From: an uncultured Prevotellaceae bacterium
GTDB taxonomy: Bacteria > Bacteroidota > Bacteroidia > Bacteroidales > Bacteroidaceae
DNA: 64,000 bases
Direction of reading: 5' to 3'
Assembly (NCBI GenBank): GCA_902783165.1
Contig: CACZPU010000051.1
Coordinates: 1 to 64,000 of the forward strand
The notes beneath the pieces were generated by a model. That model saw only the letters and a list, made by a program, of their open reading frames with translations. It did no database searches and had not been told where the DNA came from. This document shows, in pieces, positions 45,013-54,335 of the stretch. Positions within the stretch are counted from its first letter, which is position 1, and each line of letters opens with the position of its first letter. A program made the position numbers and the translations under genes.

Positions 45013-45020
45013 CAAAGGTA
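45013..45020 (-). promoter_or_regulatory. TAnnTTTG box of the candidate small RNA
   Basis: CAAAGGTA on the plus strand, i.e. TACCTTTG on the minus. No clear TTTG 19-21 bp upstream. Confidence 0.4.
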
Positions 45021-45365
45021 GTGCATTTTCTTGATTTAAATCATTTTTGTTCTTTATTTTATTGAAAAAATTACGCAAACGTTTTCGGAAATTTTCGTTT
45101 CTTTATCTTTTTGTTTGATAATTGTGAGCAAAATGAAATTCTTTTAATTTATTTGTTTTTCTATTTTTATCGATTATGGATTTGTCAATGATGGTGGACA
45201 AACAAAAGGATTTTATCATTGTGTGAGACTATTGGCATTATAATATCCTACGTTATGGAATGCCGAATGGTAAGCGAAAATGATGGTAAAGATTGGAAAA
45301 AACAAGATAGGTGTATGCCCCCTATAGGATTCTTACAAAAAGGATGATAAAAAGTGTGAAAAGAA

Positions 45366-45396
45366 TTTGTGTTTTATCCAAATTGATGTATTTTTG
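45366..45396 (+). promoter_or_regulatory. hflX promoter
   Basis: TTTG at 45366-45369, a 19-bp spacer and TATTTTTG at 45389-45396, a full consensus. Transcription would begin near 45400, about 157 nt before the hflX ATG. Confidence 0.75.
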
Positions 45397-45399
45397 CAG

Positions 45400-45556
45400 A
45401 GATTAAATATATTAAGGTAACATCTTCGTTGAATAGGGGTGTCTGGCATTAGCCGCCGGAAATCTATAAATGAAGACACTCAAGGCCCGGTAGTTGCTGA
45501 TAAAGGTTATGGTGGAGCTGCCTTAAACATGTTGAACACGACAAGAAATCATATAA
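45400..45556 (+). promoter_or_regulatory. Structured hflX leader with a 7-codon upstream ORF
   Basis: The leader contains an 8-bp helix, GGGTGTCT (45437-45444) with AGACACTC (45474-45481), enclosing a small GGC-ATTA-GCC hairpin (45445-45454). A second helix pairs AAGGC with GCCTT and GGTAGTT with AGCTGCC across about 45483-45523. A short ORF, MKTLKAR (45470-45493), starts in the same TATAAATGAA context as hflX itself and overlaps the first helix. No known riboswitch class is recognised. Confidence 0.5.
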
Positions 45557-46858
45557 ATGAAAGAATTTGTTATCTCTGAGGTCAAGGCCGAAACAGCAGT
45601 TTTGGTGGGACTTATCACCAAAGACCAGGATGAGGCTAAGACGAAGGAATATCTTGACGAACTCGAATTCCTTGCCGATACAGCAGGAGCTGTGACCGTG
45701 AAGCGTTTCACCCAAAAGGCGATGAGTGCAAACCAGACTACCTATGTTGGCAAGGGAAAGCTTGAAGAGATCAAGCAATATATAAAATGGTGCGAGGAGG
45801 AAGCCCAGAAATGTGAACAATCTGAGGATGGAGACAAACTTGTAGGTGGCCCAATTGTCCAACCAGTGGGAATGGTCATTTTCGACGATGAATTGTCGCC
45901 ACGGCAGTTGAGAAATATTGAGGCCGAATTGAAGGTGAAGATACTCGACCGTACTTCACTCATTCTCGACATTTTCGCTATGCGTGCTCAAACGGCCAAT
46001 GCCAAGACTCAAGTGGAATTGGCACAATATCGTTATATGCTTCCTCGCTTGCAACGCCTTTGGACTCACCTCGAGCGCCAAGGAGGAGGCTCCGGTTCAG
46101 GTGGCGGAAAAGGTTCGGTAGGCTTGCGTGGACCAGGTGAAACCCAGTTGGAAATGGACCGCCGTATTATTCTCCAACGCATCACCTTGTTAAAGCAACG
46201 ATTGATTGAGATTGAGAAGCAGAAGGTGACCCAGCGCAAAAACCGTGGTCGTCTTATCCGTGTGGCTTTGGTGGGTTATACGAATGTGGGCAAATCAACC
46301 CTGATGAATCTGCTTTCTAAGAGTGAGGTGTTTGCTGAGAATAAGTTGTTCGCCACGTTGGATACTACCGTTAGGAAAGTGGTTGTGGATAACCTTCCAT
46401 TTCTCCTAGCCGATACCGTTGGCTTTATTAGAAAACTGCCAACCGATCTAGTTGATTCGTTCAAGTCAACACTCGATGAGGTGCGCGAGGCCGATCTGTT
46501 GGTGCATGTCGTTGATATCTCACATCCCGATTTTGAGGAGCAGATCCAAGTTGTTGAGAAGACTCTGAAGGAGTTGGGGGCGGCCGAAAAGCCCCAAATG
46601 ATAGTGTTCAACAAGATCGATGCCTATACATGGGTGGAGAAGGAGGCTGACGACTTGACACCTCCCACCAAGGAAAATATTTCGCTAGAGGAATTGCAGA
46701 AGACATGGATGGCAAGGCTCTCGGACGATTGCATCTTCATTTCCGCTCGAGAGAAGCAGAACATTGCCGAATTGAAGAACTGTTTATATATGCGGGTGCG
46801 TGAACTCCACGTGCAGAAATATCCCTATAACGATTTTTTATACACAATTGACGATTAA
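45557..46858 (+). CDS. hflX: GTPase HflX
   Basis: A 433-aa ribosome-associated GTPase of the Obg-HflX group; family members split stalled or stressed ribosomes. N-terminal HflX domain (GKGKLEEIKQYI, VIFDDELSPRQLRNIE, LDRTSLILDIFAMRAQTANAKTQVELAQYRYMLPRL) with the Gly-rich linker GGGSGSGGGKGSVGLRGPGETQLE. G domain: VALVGYTNVGKSTLMNLL near residue 236 (G1), DTVGFIRKLP (G3) and VFNKID (G4). A C-terminal domain is present. It has a long structured leader with a consensus promoter and is followed 18 bp later by the DUF4954 gene. Confidence 0.95.
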   Translation: MKEFVISEVKAETAVLVGLITKDQDEAKTKEYLDELEFLADTAGAVTVKRFTQKAMSANQTTYVGKGKLEEIKQYIKWCEEEAQKCEQSEDGDKLVGGPIVQPVGMVIFDDELSPRQLRNIEAELKVKILDRTSLILDIFAMRAQTANAKTQVELAQYRYMLPRLQRLWTHLERQGGGSGSGGGKGSVGLRGPGETQLEMDRRIILQRITLLKQRLIEIEKQKVTQRKNRGRLIRVALVGYTNVGKSTLMNLLSKSEVFAENKLFATLDTTVRKVVVDNLPFLLADTVGFIRKLPTDLVDSFKSTLDEVREADLLVHVVDISHPDFEEQIQVVEKTLKELGAAEKPQMIVFNKIDAYTWVEKEADDLTPPTKENISLEELQKTWMARLSDDCIFISAREKQNIAELKNCLYMRVRELHVQKYPYNDFLYTIDD

Positions 46859-46876
46859 TACGAACTAAAAAAGACA

Positions 46877-48739
46877 ATGAATGACATGACGGACTATAGA
46901 CTACTGACGGAAGAGGAAATCCTCATCCTAGAGAATAATAGCTGCTGGGCGGAGGATTGGAGTCGCGTGTTGGTGGCCGATGGATTCAGACCATATTCTT
47001 TCCATCGAGTAATGTTTTATGGAGATATCTGCTTGGGCTCTTTTGACAAACTGGTAGAAGTGAGCAAGGGATTCTTCAAGCATTCAGGAATTAATGATGC
47101 CACCCTCCGCAATGTGACTGTAGGCAATGATTGCCTGATAGAGAAAGTGGGAATTTACATCAATAACTATTCGATAGGCAACGACTGCTATATTTCGAAT
47201 ATTTGCACCCTAGAGACTACCGATGATGCTACATATGGCGAAGGAAGTGTTATTAGCGTGCTGAACGAGATGGGTGATGGCAATGTGACGCTCTTCCGCG
47301 AGTTGAATAGTCAGATTGCCGCCTTCATGGTGAAGCATTATAGGGACAAAGTGTTGAGGCAGACGCTCCAGCAATTGATAGAAGACGAGTTGCGCATCTC
47401 ACGTCCTGAACGTGGAATGGTGGGCAACAACGTGAAGATTATCAATACAAAAGACATCACGAACACAATTATCAAAGGCGATTGCGAAATTAATGGTGCC
47501 TCGCGTCTAAGTGAATGTACCATCATGTCCTCGAAGGATGCCTCGGTGTATATAGGCACGGGAGTGATTTGCGAGAATTCCATCATCTGTGACGGATGCT
47601 CCATCAATAACTCCGTGAAAATGCAAGACTGCTTTGTGGGTGAGGCTTGTCAGATAACCAATGGGTTTACAGCTGAGTCAAGTCTTTTCTTTGCTAACTC
47701 GTTCATGGCAAATGGCGAGGCATGTGCAGCCTTCTGTGGCCCGTTCTCTTCAAGCCATCATAAATCAAGCCTTCTCATTGGAGGAGAATTCTCGTTCTAT
47801 AACGCAGGTTCTAACACCAATTTCTCCAACCACGCCTACAAGATGGGACCGATGCACTATGGCACCTTGGAGCGAGGAACCAAGACCGCCAGTGGAGCTT
47901 ATGTACTGATGCCGGCAACTATTGGCGCCTTCTCGGTGTGCTTTGGAAAGCTGATGCACCATCCCGACACGCGCAATTTACCGTTCTCTTATCTGATGGC
48001 TTATGGCGAAACCATGTACATTGTTCCCGGACGGAATATCACTACTGTAGGACTCTACCGCGACATTAAGAAATGGCCGAAGCGTGACAAACGTTCCAAG
48101 CAATCAAGAAAAAGCATCATAAACTTCGATTGGTTGTCGCCTTTCACCGTAGGTGAGATTCTCGAAGGCAGAAAAATATTGGAGTCGCTCCGGCAAGCCA
48201 GTGGCGACAACGTGTCTACTTATAACTTCCACGAGTATGTCATCAATGTCTCCTCTTTGCGAAAGGGGTTGAAATACTATGACATAGCCTTGCGCATCTA
48301 TATGGGTGCTGTACTGAAGAGGGCGCAGAAAGAGGGTTTCTTCGGCAAACCGAGCACCGAAGTGGGCAAGGGCAAGTGGGCAGACTTGTCTGGTCTTCTG
48401 CTCCCAGTCAGCGAAGAGGAACGAATCGTGGAAGGTATTAAGAACGGGCAGATAGAGAACATCCAACAATTGCTGGATTGCTTTGTGGACATTAACAACC
48501 ACTATAGCGACTATCGATGGGTGTGGTCATACCAACTGATTCTCGATTATTATGGTATTGACGAGATTCTGCCCTCAGATATTGAGCGCATCCATAACGA
48601 CTATGTCCAGGCACGCCGTGCATGGATAGCCGAGATTCGCAAGGATGCCGAAAAGGAATATGCCATGGGCGATGTTGAAGATGATGTGTTCAACGACTTT
48701 ATCGAGAAACTCGATCACGAGATAGATTTTGAGGATTAG
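46877..48739 (+). CDS. DUF4954 family protein with left-handed beta-helix
   Basis: A 620-aa protein of the Bacteroidetes/Spirochaetes DUF4954 family. The middle (residues 70-400) has hexapeptide-like repeats of the acyltransferase type (IYINNYSIGNDCYISNICTLET, ITNTIIKGDCEINGASRLSECTI, SVYIGTGVICENSIICDGCSINNSVKM), so a left-handed parallel beta-helix is expected. No signal peptide, hence cytoplasmic. The C-terminal 200 residues are helical. Sugar-phosphate nucleotidyl- or acyltransferase-like activity is possible but unproven. Probably co-transcribed with hflX. Confidence 0.8.
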   Translation: MNDMTDYRLLTEEEILILENNSCWAEDWSRVLVADGFRPYSFHRVMFYGDICLGSFDKLVEVSKGFFKHSGINDATLRNVTVGNDCLIEKVGIYINNYSIGNDCYISNICTLETTDDATYGEGSVISVLNEMGDGNVTLFRELNSQIAAFMVKHYRDKVLRQTLQQLIEDELRISRPERGMVGNNVKIINTKDITNTIIKGDCEINGASRLSECTIMSSKDASVYIGTGVICENSIICDGCSINNSVKMQDCFVGEACQITNGFTAESSLFFANSFMANGEACAAFCGPFSSSHHKSSLLIGGEFSFYNAGSNTNFSNHAYKMGPMHYGTLERGTKTASGAYVLMPATIGAFSVCFGKLMHHPDTRNLPFSYLMAYGETMYIVPGRNITTVGLYRDIKKWPKRDKRSKQSRKSIINFDWLSPFTVGEILEGRKILESLRQASGDNVSTYNFHEYVINVSSLRKGLKYYDIALRIYMGAVLKRAQKEGFFGKPSTEVGKGKWADLSGLLLPVSEEERIVEGIKNGQIENIQQLLDCFVDINNHYSDYRWVWSYQLILDYYGIDEILPSDIERIHNDYVQARRAWIAEIRKDAEKEYAMGDVEDDVFNDFIEKLDHEIDFED

Positions 48740-48810
48740 GCATGTATGTGCTAGTCATTAAGAACTATTGTTAACATCTTGAGAACTGTAAACACCTATT
48801 ATTAATTACA

Positions 48811-51729
48811 ATGAAGACTAAATTTATTATCCTTTTCTTGTCGGCTTTATGCCTGGCAGCTTGCAACAAGTACAAGTACGAAACGGTGAAGGGCGACCTC
48901 TCTGAAACCCGTATCTACACTTTGGAAAATGGCTTGAAAGTATATTTGAGTGTAAACAAGGAGGTGCCACGCATACAGACTTACATTGCTGTGCGCACGG
49001 GATCGAAGAACGATCCTGCCGAAACTACCGGACTTGCACACTATCTGGAGCATCTGATGTTCAAGGGAACAAAGCAGTTCGGCACCTCTGATGCCGAGGC
49101 CGAGGCACCCTATCTTGAAGACATTGAGAAGCGTTACGAAGCCTATAGGAAGCTCACTGACCCAGCAGAACGCCGACAGGCTTATCACGAGATTGATAGC
49201 GTTTCACAATTGGCTGCCAAGTACAACATCCCCAACGAGTACGACAAACTCATGGCAGCCATCGGAGCCGAAGGTACCAATGCCTATACGAGCAACGATG
49301 TGACATGCTACACCGAAGATATTCCCAGCAACGAGATTGAGAACTGGGCAAAAATACAAGCCGACCGATTCCAGAATATGGTTATACGCGGATTCCACAC
49401 CGAGCTCGAAGCTGTCTATGAGGAATACAACATCGGTCTGACAAGCGACCAGCGAAAGCTCTTTACCGCCCTCTGCGCCAAATTGTGGCCTAACCATCCC
49501 TATGGCACACAAACCACCATCGGCACACAAGAGCACCTGAAGAATCCTTCGATAACCAATATCAAGCAGTATTTTAGCAAGTGGTATGTGCCCAACAATG
49601 TAGCCATCTGTATGGCGGGTGATTTCGACCCCGACAAGACCATCGCCATCATTGAGAAATACTTTGGTGATTGGAAACCAAGCCTTGACGAAGAAGGTAA
49701 GGTTGCACCAGTAAAACAGCCCGAATTCCCTGAGTTGCCTGCTCTCACATCGCCTCAAGACACCACTGTGATAGGGCAGGAGGCTGAAACTATCTGGCTG
49801 GGATGGCGCTTTGATAAAGCCATGTCGTTGCAGACCGATACACTCGGAATGATAGAGCAGATTTTGAACAACGGAACGGCAGGATTGCTCGACCTCGACT
49901 TGAACCAGAACATGAAAGTGCTAGGGTCGTTTGCGGGCATGGAGATGCTTGCCGAACATGGCTCGTTCCTCATGGGCGGAAGCCCCAAGCAAGGCCAGAC
50001 GCTCGATGAGGTACGCGCATTGCTTTTAGGCGAACTCGACAAGGTGAAGAAGGGAGAGTTCTCCGACAACCTGCTCTCCGCTATCATCAACAACCTCAAA
50101 CTCAACTACTTCAAAGAGCTCGATGATAATAGTTCAAGAGCCGACAAGTTCGTTGACGCTTTCATCAACGGAGTGCCATGGGAACAGGAAGTGAACAAAA
50201 TTGACCGCATGTCCAAGATTACAAAGAAGGAAATCGTCGACTTTGCCAATCGCCATTTTGCCGACAACTATGTGGCCATCTACAAGCGCCAAGGAATCGA
50301 TACCTCGGTGAAGTCCATCGAGAAACCCTCCATCACGCCCATCCCCGCCAACCGCGATATGATGAGCCAGTTTGTGAAGGATATCCAGGGCAGCAAGGTG
50401 AAAGCCATCGAACCCAAGTTTGTTGATTTCAAGAAAGATCTCACTTTCACCGAAACCGACAATCACTTGCCAGTTGTATACAAGCAGAATGTAGACGACG
50501 ACCGTTTCAACCTCGTGTTCCGCTATGAATTTGGTACCGAGGCTGACAATCGCTACGAAATTGCCGCGCAATACTTAGACTATCTGGGTACCGACAAACT
50601 CACGGCAGCACAGGTGAAAGAGAAATTCTACGAGATGGCTTGCTCTTACTCGGTGAACGTTAATAACGACAATATCAACATCAGCTTGAGCGGACTCAGC
50701 GAGAATATGCCTAAGGCTCTCGAACTTCTCGAAAACTTCTTGCAGAACGCCAAGGCGGATAAAGATGCCTATGATATGGGCGTGGGATTGATTCTCAAGG
50801 CGCGTGCCGATGCCAAGAAAAATCAGCGTATCTGCTTTGATGCACTCTTCAACTATGCCATCTACGGACCGTACAATCCCTTCCGCAACGAGATGACAGC
50901 ACAACAATTGCGTGAAGCCGACCCACAGACATTGCTCAGTCTCCTGCGCGATATCAAAAACTATGAGCACACCATACTTTACTATGGGCCACTCTCAGAG
51001 AAGAAACTCTCAAAAGCCATCTCTAAGGCGCACAAGACCCCCGAGAAACTTATGGTGCCGCCACAAAACAGACCTTACACAGAGCAGCCTACACCGCAAA
51101 ACGAAATTCTTATCGCACCTTACGATGCCAAGAACATCTACATGCGTATGTACCATAATGAACTGAAGAAGTGGGAACCCAAGAATCAGCCTGTCATCAC
51201 CCTCTTCAACGAATACTATGGTGGGGGCATGAACGGCATCGTGTTCCAAGAACTCAGAGAGGCACGCGGATTGGCATACAATGCAGGAGCCGCTTATCAG
51301 CGACCTACACGCAAAGGAATGACTGAGCGTTACTTCACACATATCATCACCCAGAACGACAAGATGATGGATTGTGTGCGTGAGTTCCACAACATACTCA
51401 ACAACATGCCACAAAGCGAGAGCGCATTCAATATTGCCAAAGATGCTGTCACTAAGCAGCTCGCCAGCCAGCGAACCACCAAGTTTAACGTTATCAACGC
51501 ATGGATCATGGCTAAGCTCGTGGATTTGGATTACGACCTCAGCCAGACCATCTATGAGGAGTTGCCACATCTCAAACTCAACGACATTGCCGACTTCGCC
51601 AAGCAGAACATTGCAAATAAACCCTATAGGTATGTCATTCTAGGCGATGAGCGAAATCTTGACATGAAGTCGCTCCAGCAGATAGCACCTGTCAAGCGTG
51701 TGTCTCTTGAAGAGATTTTCGGCTACTAA
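48811..51729 (+). CDS. M16-family zinc metalloprotease lipoprotein
   Basis: A 972-aa lipoprotein (lipobox LAAC, Cys18) with two M16 repeats. The active N-terminal half carries the inverted zinc motif HYLEH in GLAHYLEHLMFKGTKQFG, with the downstream Glu in ELEAVYEEYNIG; the partner half (from about residue 560) lacks the motif, as is usual. The insert between strands (AEAPYLEDIEKRYEAYRKLTD) is typical of the bacterial processing-peptidase subgroup. It probably degrades or processes peptides at the periplasmic face. It stands alone between DUF4954 and fumarase. Confidence 0.93.
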   Translation: MKTKFIILFLSALCLAACNKYKYETVKGDLSETRIYTLENGLKVYLSVNKEVPRIQTYIAVRTGSKNDPAETTGLAHYLEHLMFKGTKQFGTSDAEAEAPYLEDIEKRYEAYRKLTDPAERRQAYHEIDSVSQLAAKYNIPNEYDKLMAAIGAEGTNAYTSNDVTCYTEDIPSNEIENWAKIQADRFQNMVIRGFHTELEAVYEEYNIGLTSDQRKLFTALCAKLWPNHPYGTQTTIGTQEHLKNPSITNIKQYFSKWYVPNNVAICMAGDFDPDKTIAIIEKYFGDWKPSLDEEGKVAPVKQPEFPELPALTSPQDTTVIGQEAETIWLGWRFDKAMSLQTDTLGMIEQILNNGTAGLLDLDLNQNMKVLGSFAGMEMLAEHGSFLMGGSPKQGQTLDEVRALLLGELDKVKKGEFSDNLLSAIINNLKLNYFKELDDNSSRADKFVDAFINGVPWEQEVNKIDRMSKITKKEIVDFANRHFADNYVAIYKRQGIDTSVKSIEKPSITPIPANRDMMSQFVKDIQGSKVKAIEPKFVDFKKDLTFTETDNHLPVVYKQNVDDDRFNLVFRYEFGTEADNRYEIAAQYLDYLGTDKLTAAQVKEKFYEMACSYSVNVNNDNINISLSGLSENMPKALELLENFLQNAKADKDAYDMGVGLILKARADAKKNQRICFDALFNYAIYGPYNPFRNEMTAQQLREADPQTLLSLLRDIKNYEHTILYYGPLSEKKLSKAISKAHKTPEKLMVPPQNRPYTEQPTPQNEILIAPYDAKNIYMRMYHNELKKWEPKNQPVITLFNEYYGGGMNGIVFQELREARGLAYNAGAAYQRPTRKGMTERYFTHIITQNDKMMDCVREFHNILNNMPQSESAFNIAKDAVTKQLASQRTTKFNVINAWIMAKLVDLDYDLSQTIYEELPHLKLNDIADFAKQNIANKPYRYVILGDERNLDMKSLQQIAPVKRVSLEEIFGY

Positions 51730-51786
51730 GTATCAAATAAAGATTATTTTCATTAATACCTAATATCAATTTTAAAAGAAAACATT

Positions 51787-53430
51787 ATGGCAAATGTACA
51801 ATTCAAGTACGCACCCATGTTCCAAATGGGCAAAGACGAAACAGAGTATCGACTGCTCACTAAAGAGGGGGTGACCGTTAGCGAATTCGAAGGAAAAGAA
51901 ATTGTGAAAGTAAGCCCCGAGGCTCTTACCTTGCTGGCTCAGGAGGCTTTCCACGATGCTGAATTCATGCTCCGACGCGCCCACAACGAGCAGGTGGCAA
52001 AAATACTTGTCGACCCCGAAGCAAGTGAGAATGACAAATACGTTGCCCTTCAATTCTTGCGTAATGCTGAAGTGGCATGCAAAGGAATCCTCCCGTTCTG
52101 CCAGGACACCGGAACTGCTATCATTCATGGCGAGAAAGGTCAGCAAGTATGGACGGGATTCGAGGACGAGGAAGCGCTTTCGCGTGGTGTGTTCAACACC
52201 TTTACACAAGAGAATCTGCGTTACTCTCAGAACGCTCCGCTCAACATGTACGATGAGGTGAATACTCGTTGCAACCTACCCGCACAAATAGATATCGAGG
52301 CAACAGAAGGAGCTGAATACCGATTCGTCATGGTTGCCAAGGGTGGCGGCTCCGCCAATAAAACTTACTTCTATCCCATGACCAAGGCCACCATCCAAAA
52401 CGAGGGTACTCTCATCCCATTCCTTGTGGAGAAGATGAAGAGTCTCGGTACTGCTGCTTGCCCACCTTATCATATAGCATTCGTCATTGGAGGAACCTCT
52501 GCTGAGAAGAATCTGCTCACAGTGAAGCTCGCTAGCATTAAGTACTATGACAATCTGCCCACCACAGGTGATGAGACTGGCCGCGCATTCCGTGACATCG
52601 ACCTCGAGAAGAAACTCTTGCTGGAGGCTCACAAGATAGGTCTCGGTGCACAGTTTGGTGGCAAATACATGGCCCACGACGTTCGTGTGATTCGTCTGCC
52701 ACGCCACGGAGCATCGTGCCCCATTGGAATGGGCGTCAGCTGTTCTGCCGACCGAAACATCAAGGCCAAGATCAACCGCGACGGCGTTTGGCTCGAGAAG
52801 ATGGACAACAATCCATCGGAATTAATTCCTGCTGAATATGCCAAGGCTGGAGAAGGTGCTAACCAGATTGTCATCGACCTCGACAAGGGTATCGATGCTG
52901 TTCGTGCCGAACTCACCAAGTATCCCGTTTCCACACGTGTCAACCTCAAGGGAACCATCATCGTGGCTCGCGACATCGCACATGCCAAGCTGAAGGCTCG
53001 TCTTGATGCCGGTGAAGATCTGCCGCAGTATTTCAAGGACTATCCTGTGCTCTATGCAGGTCCAGCAAAGACACCGGATGGATATCCTTGTGGCTCCATG
53101 GGACCAACTACAGCCAACCGTATGGATCCCTATGTAGACGAATTCCAGGATCACGGTGGTTCGTTGGTGATGATTGCCAAGGGCAACCGCTCGCAAGTGG
53201 TCACCGACGCCTGCCAGAAGCACGGCGGATTCTATCTGGGTAGCATCGGAGGTGTGGCTGCCGTTCTCTCTCAGAGCAGTATCAAGAGCATTGAGTGCGT
53301 GGAATATCCCGAGCTAGGCATGGAGGCCATCTGGAAAATTGTGGTTGAAGACTTCCCCGCCTTTATCCTCGTTGACGACAAGGGCAACGACTTTTTCAAG
53401 ACTTTGAAGCCCTGGCCAGCTACTTGCTGA
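51787..53430 (+). CDS. Fumarate hydratase, class I (iron-sulfur)
   Basis: A 547-aa oxygen-sensitive [4Fe-4S] enzyme interconverting fumarate and malate. Cluster cysteines fit [10 protein letters not shown] (near residue 105), [12 protein letters not shown] (near 222) and [12 protein letters not shown] (near 315). The N-terminal alpha domain and C-terminal beta domain ([28 protein letters not shown]) are fused in one chain, as in E. coli FumA/FumB. It serves the reductive branch from malate to succinate used by anaerobic Bacteroidales. A strong terminator follows. Confidence 0.95.
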   Translation: MANVQFKYAPMFQMGKDETEYRLLTKEGVTVSEFEGKEIVKVSPEALTLLAQEAFHDAEFMLRRAHNEQVAKILVDPEASENDKYVALQFLRNAEVACKGILPFCQDTGTAIIHGEKGQQVWTGFEDEEALSRGVFNTFTQENLRYSQNAPLNMYDEVNTRCNLPAQIDIEATEGAEYRFVMVAKGGGSANKTYFYPMTKATIQNEGTLIPFLVEKMKSLGTAACPPYHIAFVIGGTSAEKNLLTVKLASIKYYDNLPTTGDETGRAFRDIDLEKKLLLEAHKIGLGAQFGGKYMAHDVRVIRLPRHGASCPIGMGVSCSADRNIKAKINRDGVWLEKMDNNPSELIPAEYAKAGEGANQIVIDLDKGIDAVRAELTKYPVSTRVNLKGTIIVARDIAHAKLKARLDAGEDLPQYFKDYPVLYAGPAKTPDGYPCGSMGPTTANRMDPYVDEFQDHGGSLVMIAKGNRSQVVTDACQKHGGFYLGSIGGVAAVLSQSSIKSIECVEYPELGMEAIWKIVVEDFPAFILVDDKGNDFFKTLKPWPATC

Positions 53431-53464
53431 TCAAGTACATAGAAATACAATACCCTTATTCTCT

Positions 53465-53502
53465 CACCCTGCAAGACTTTTTGTTCTTGCAGGGTGTTTT
53501 TT
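53465..53502 (+). terminator. Fumarase terminator
   Basis: CACCCTGCAAGA (53465-53476) pairs perfectly with TCTTGCAGGGTG (53485-53496), an 8-nt loop, then TTTTTT. Confidence 0.95.
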
Positions 53503-53887
53503 ACTATCCGACTTTTCCCATTTGGCTTTCTTTGTTATTCGCTAGGTGTTGTTTGTTGATATACAATAGAAATTGTTGTAATTGTATGTGGTCCGTATTT
53601 GGTTTTAAAGAAGTCTGAAAGAAATTCGAATATTGTTTACATTATCCCTAATGCCTTTAAACTTTCCATAAATGACAGAAGCTTATGGATTTGCCGATTA
53701 TGGCGAAGTGCTCAACATCAAGGATGTTTAATTATGTATTTTTATGGTTATATATGAAGTGTGACAATAGGTATAATAGTTACAAAATATAATTATTTAT
53801 AAAATTTCGGAGTGTAGTGATGCTATTTAACATATTAATATGTACATTTGTACAAAGACTTATGTTAAACCTTCATAAGGTAACAAA
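53503..53887. other. A+T-rich gene-free stretch with a promoter palindrome
   Basis: No supported gene. A 19-codon ORF at 53671-53730 (MTEAYGFADYGEVLNIKDV) may be a relic. Near the next gene, the 14-bp perfect palindrome ACATATTAATATGT (53830-53843) touches a TACATTTG box (53843-53850), which could be an operator. The rest shows nothing clear. Confidence 0.4.
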
Positions 53888-54142
53888 ATGAAAAGAATAA
53901 ACTTAAAAATTCTACTCGTTGTACTCTTGGGCATGGTGTGCTCCGAGGCAAATGCCTATGTTTTTTCGGCAAACTATCAAGGCAATGCAATTTATTACAA
54001 TATTGATAACTCAATGTTGGGTAATATTGCAAGTGTGATTGTTACCTTAGGAGATGTTGAGTACTCTGGAGATTGGGTTGTATCTTTGCACATAGAAAAC
54101 CGGCGGTTCGGAATAATACGAGCGCTTGCTCTATCTGCTTGA
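53888..54142 (+). pseudogene. Truncated BspA-like surface protein gene
   Basis: An 84-aa frame with a signal peptide (MKRINLKILLVVLLGMVCSEANA) followed by YVFSANYQGNAIYYNI and VTLGDVEYSGD. This is the usual beginning of BspA-like leucine-rich surface proteins (AYDF...IYYNI...YSGDVVIP). Intact members continue for hundreds of residues; here the resemblance ends at YSGD, at about position 54075, and 20 unrelated codons follow before the stop. A consensus promoter sits exactly at the break. Most likely a 5' remnant left by deletion or insertion; expression as a tiny secreted protein cannot be excluded. Confidence 0.55.
54057..54088 (+). promoter_or_regulatory. Promoter at the break of the BspA-like remnant
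   Basis: TTG at 54057-54059, a 21-bp spacer and TATCTTTG at 54081-54088. Transcription would start near 54092 and give the third barrel-protein gene a 240-nt leader containing the hairpin GAGC-GCTT-GCTC (near 54119). Confidence 0.55.
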
Positions 54143-54335
54143 GACTGTTCCTCCCGATTGTCTGAGCGTTTTGTAAGTACCGAAAACATTATGTTTGTTA
54201 CCTATGGAAATTGATTGGAAAGGTTTGGATATGTGAAATAATCTAAATTGTTGTTTGCTTTTTGGACTTCTGTTTGTTCATAGTATGGTTTTGACAACAA
54301 TCATATATTAACGTATAAATAAAGGAATCATAGAA

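Noticed and set aside
45400..45556. Known riboswitch (TPP, cobalamin, SAM or similar) before hflX
   Set aside because: None of the conserved core sequences of those classes is present; kept only as an unknown structured leader.
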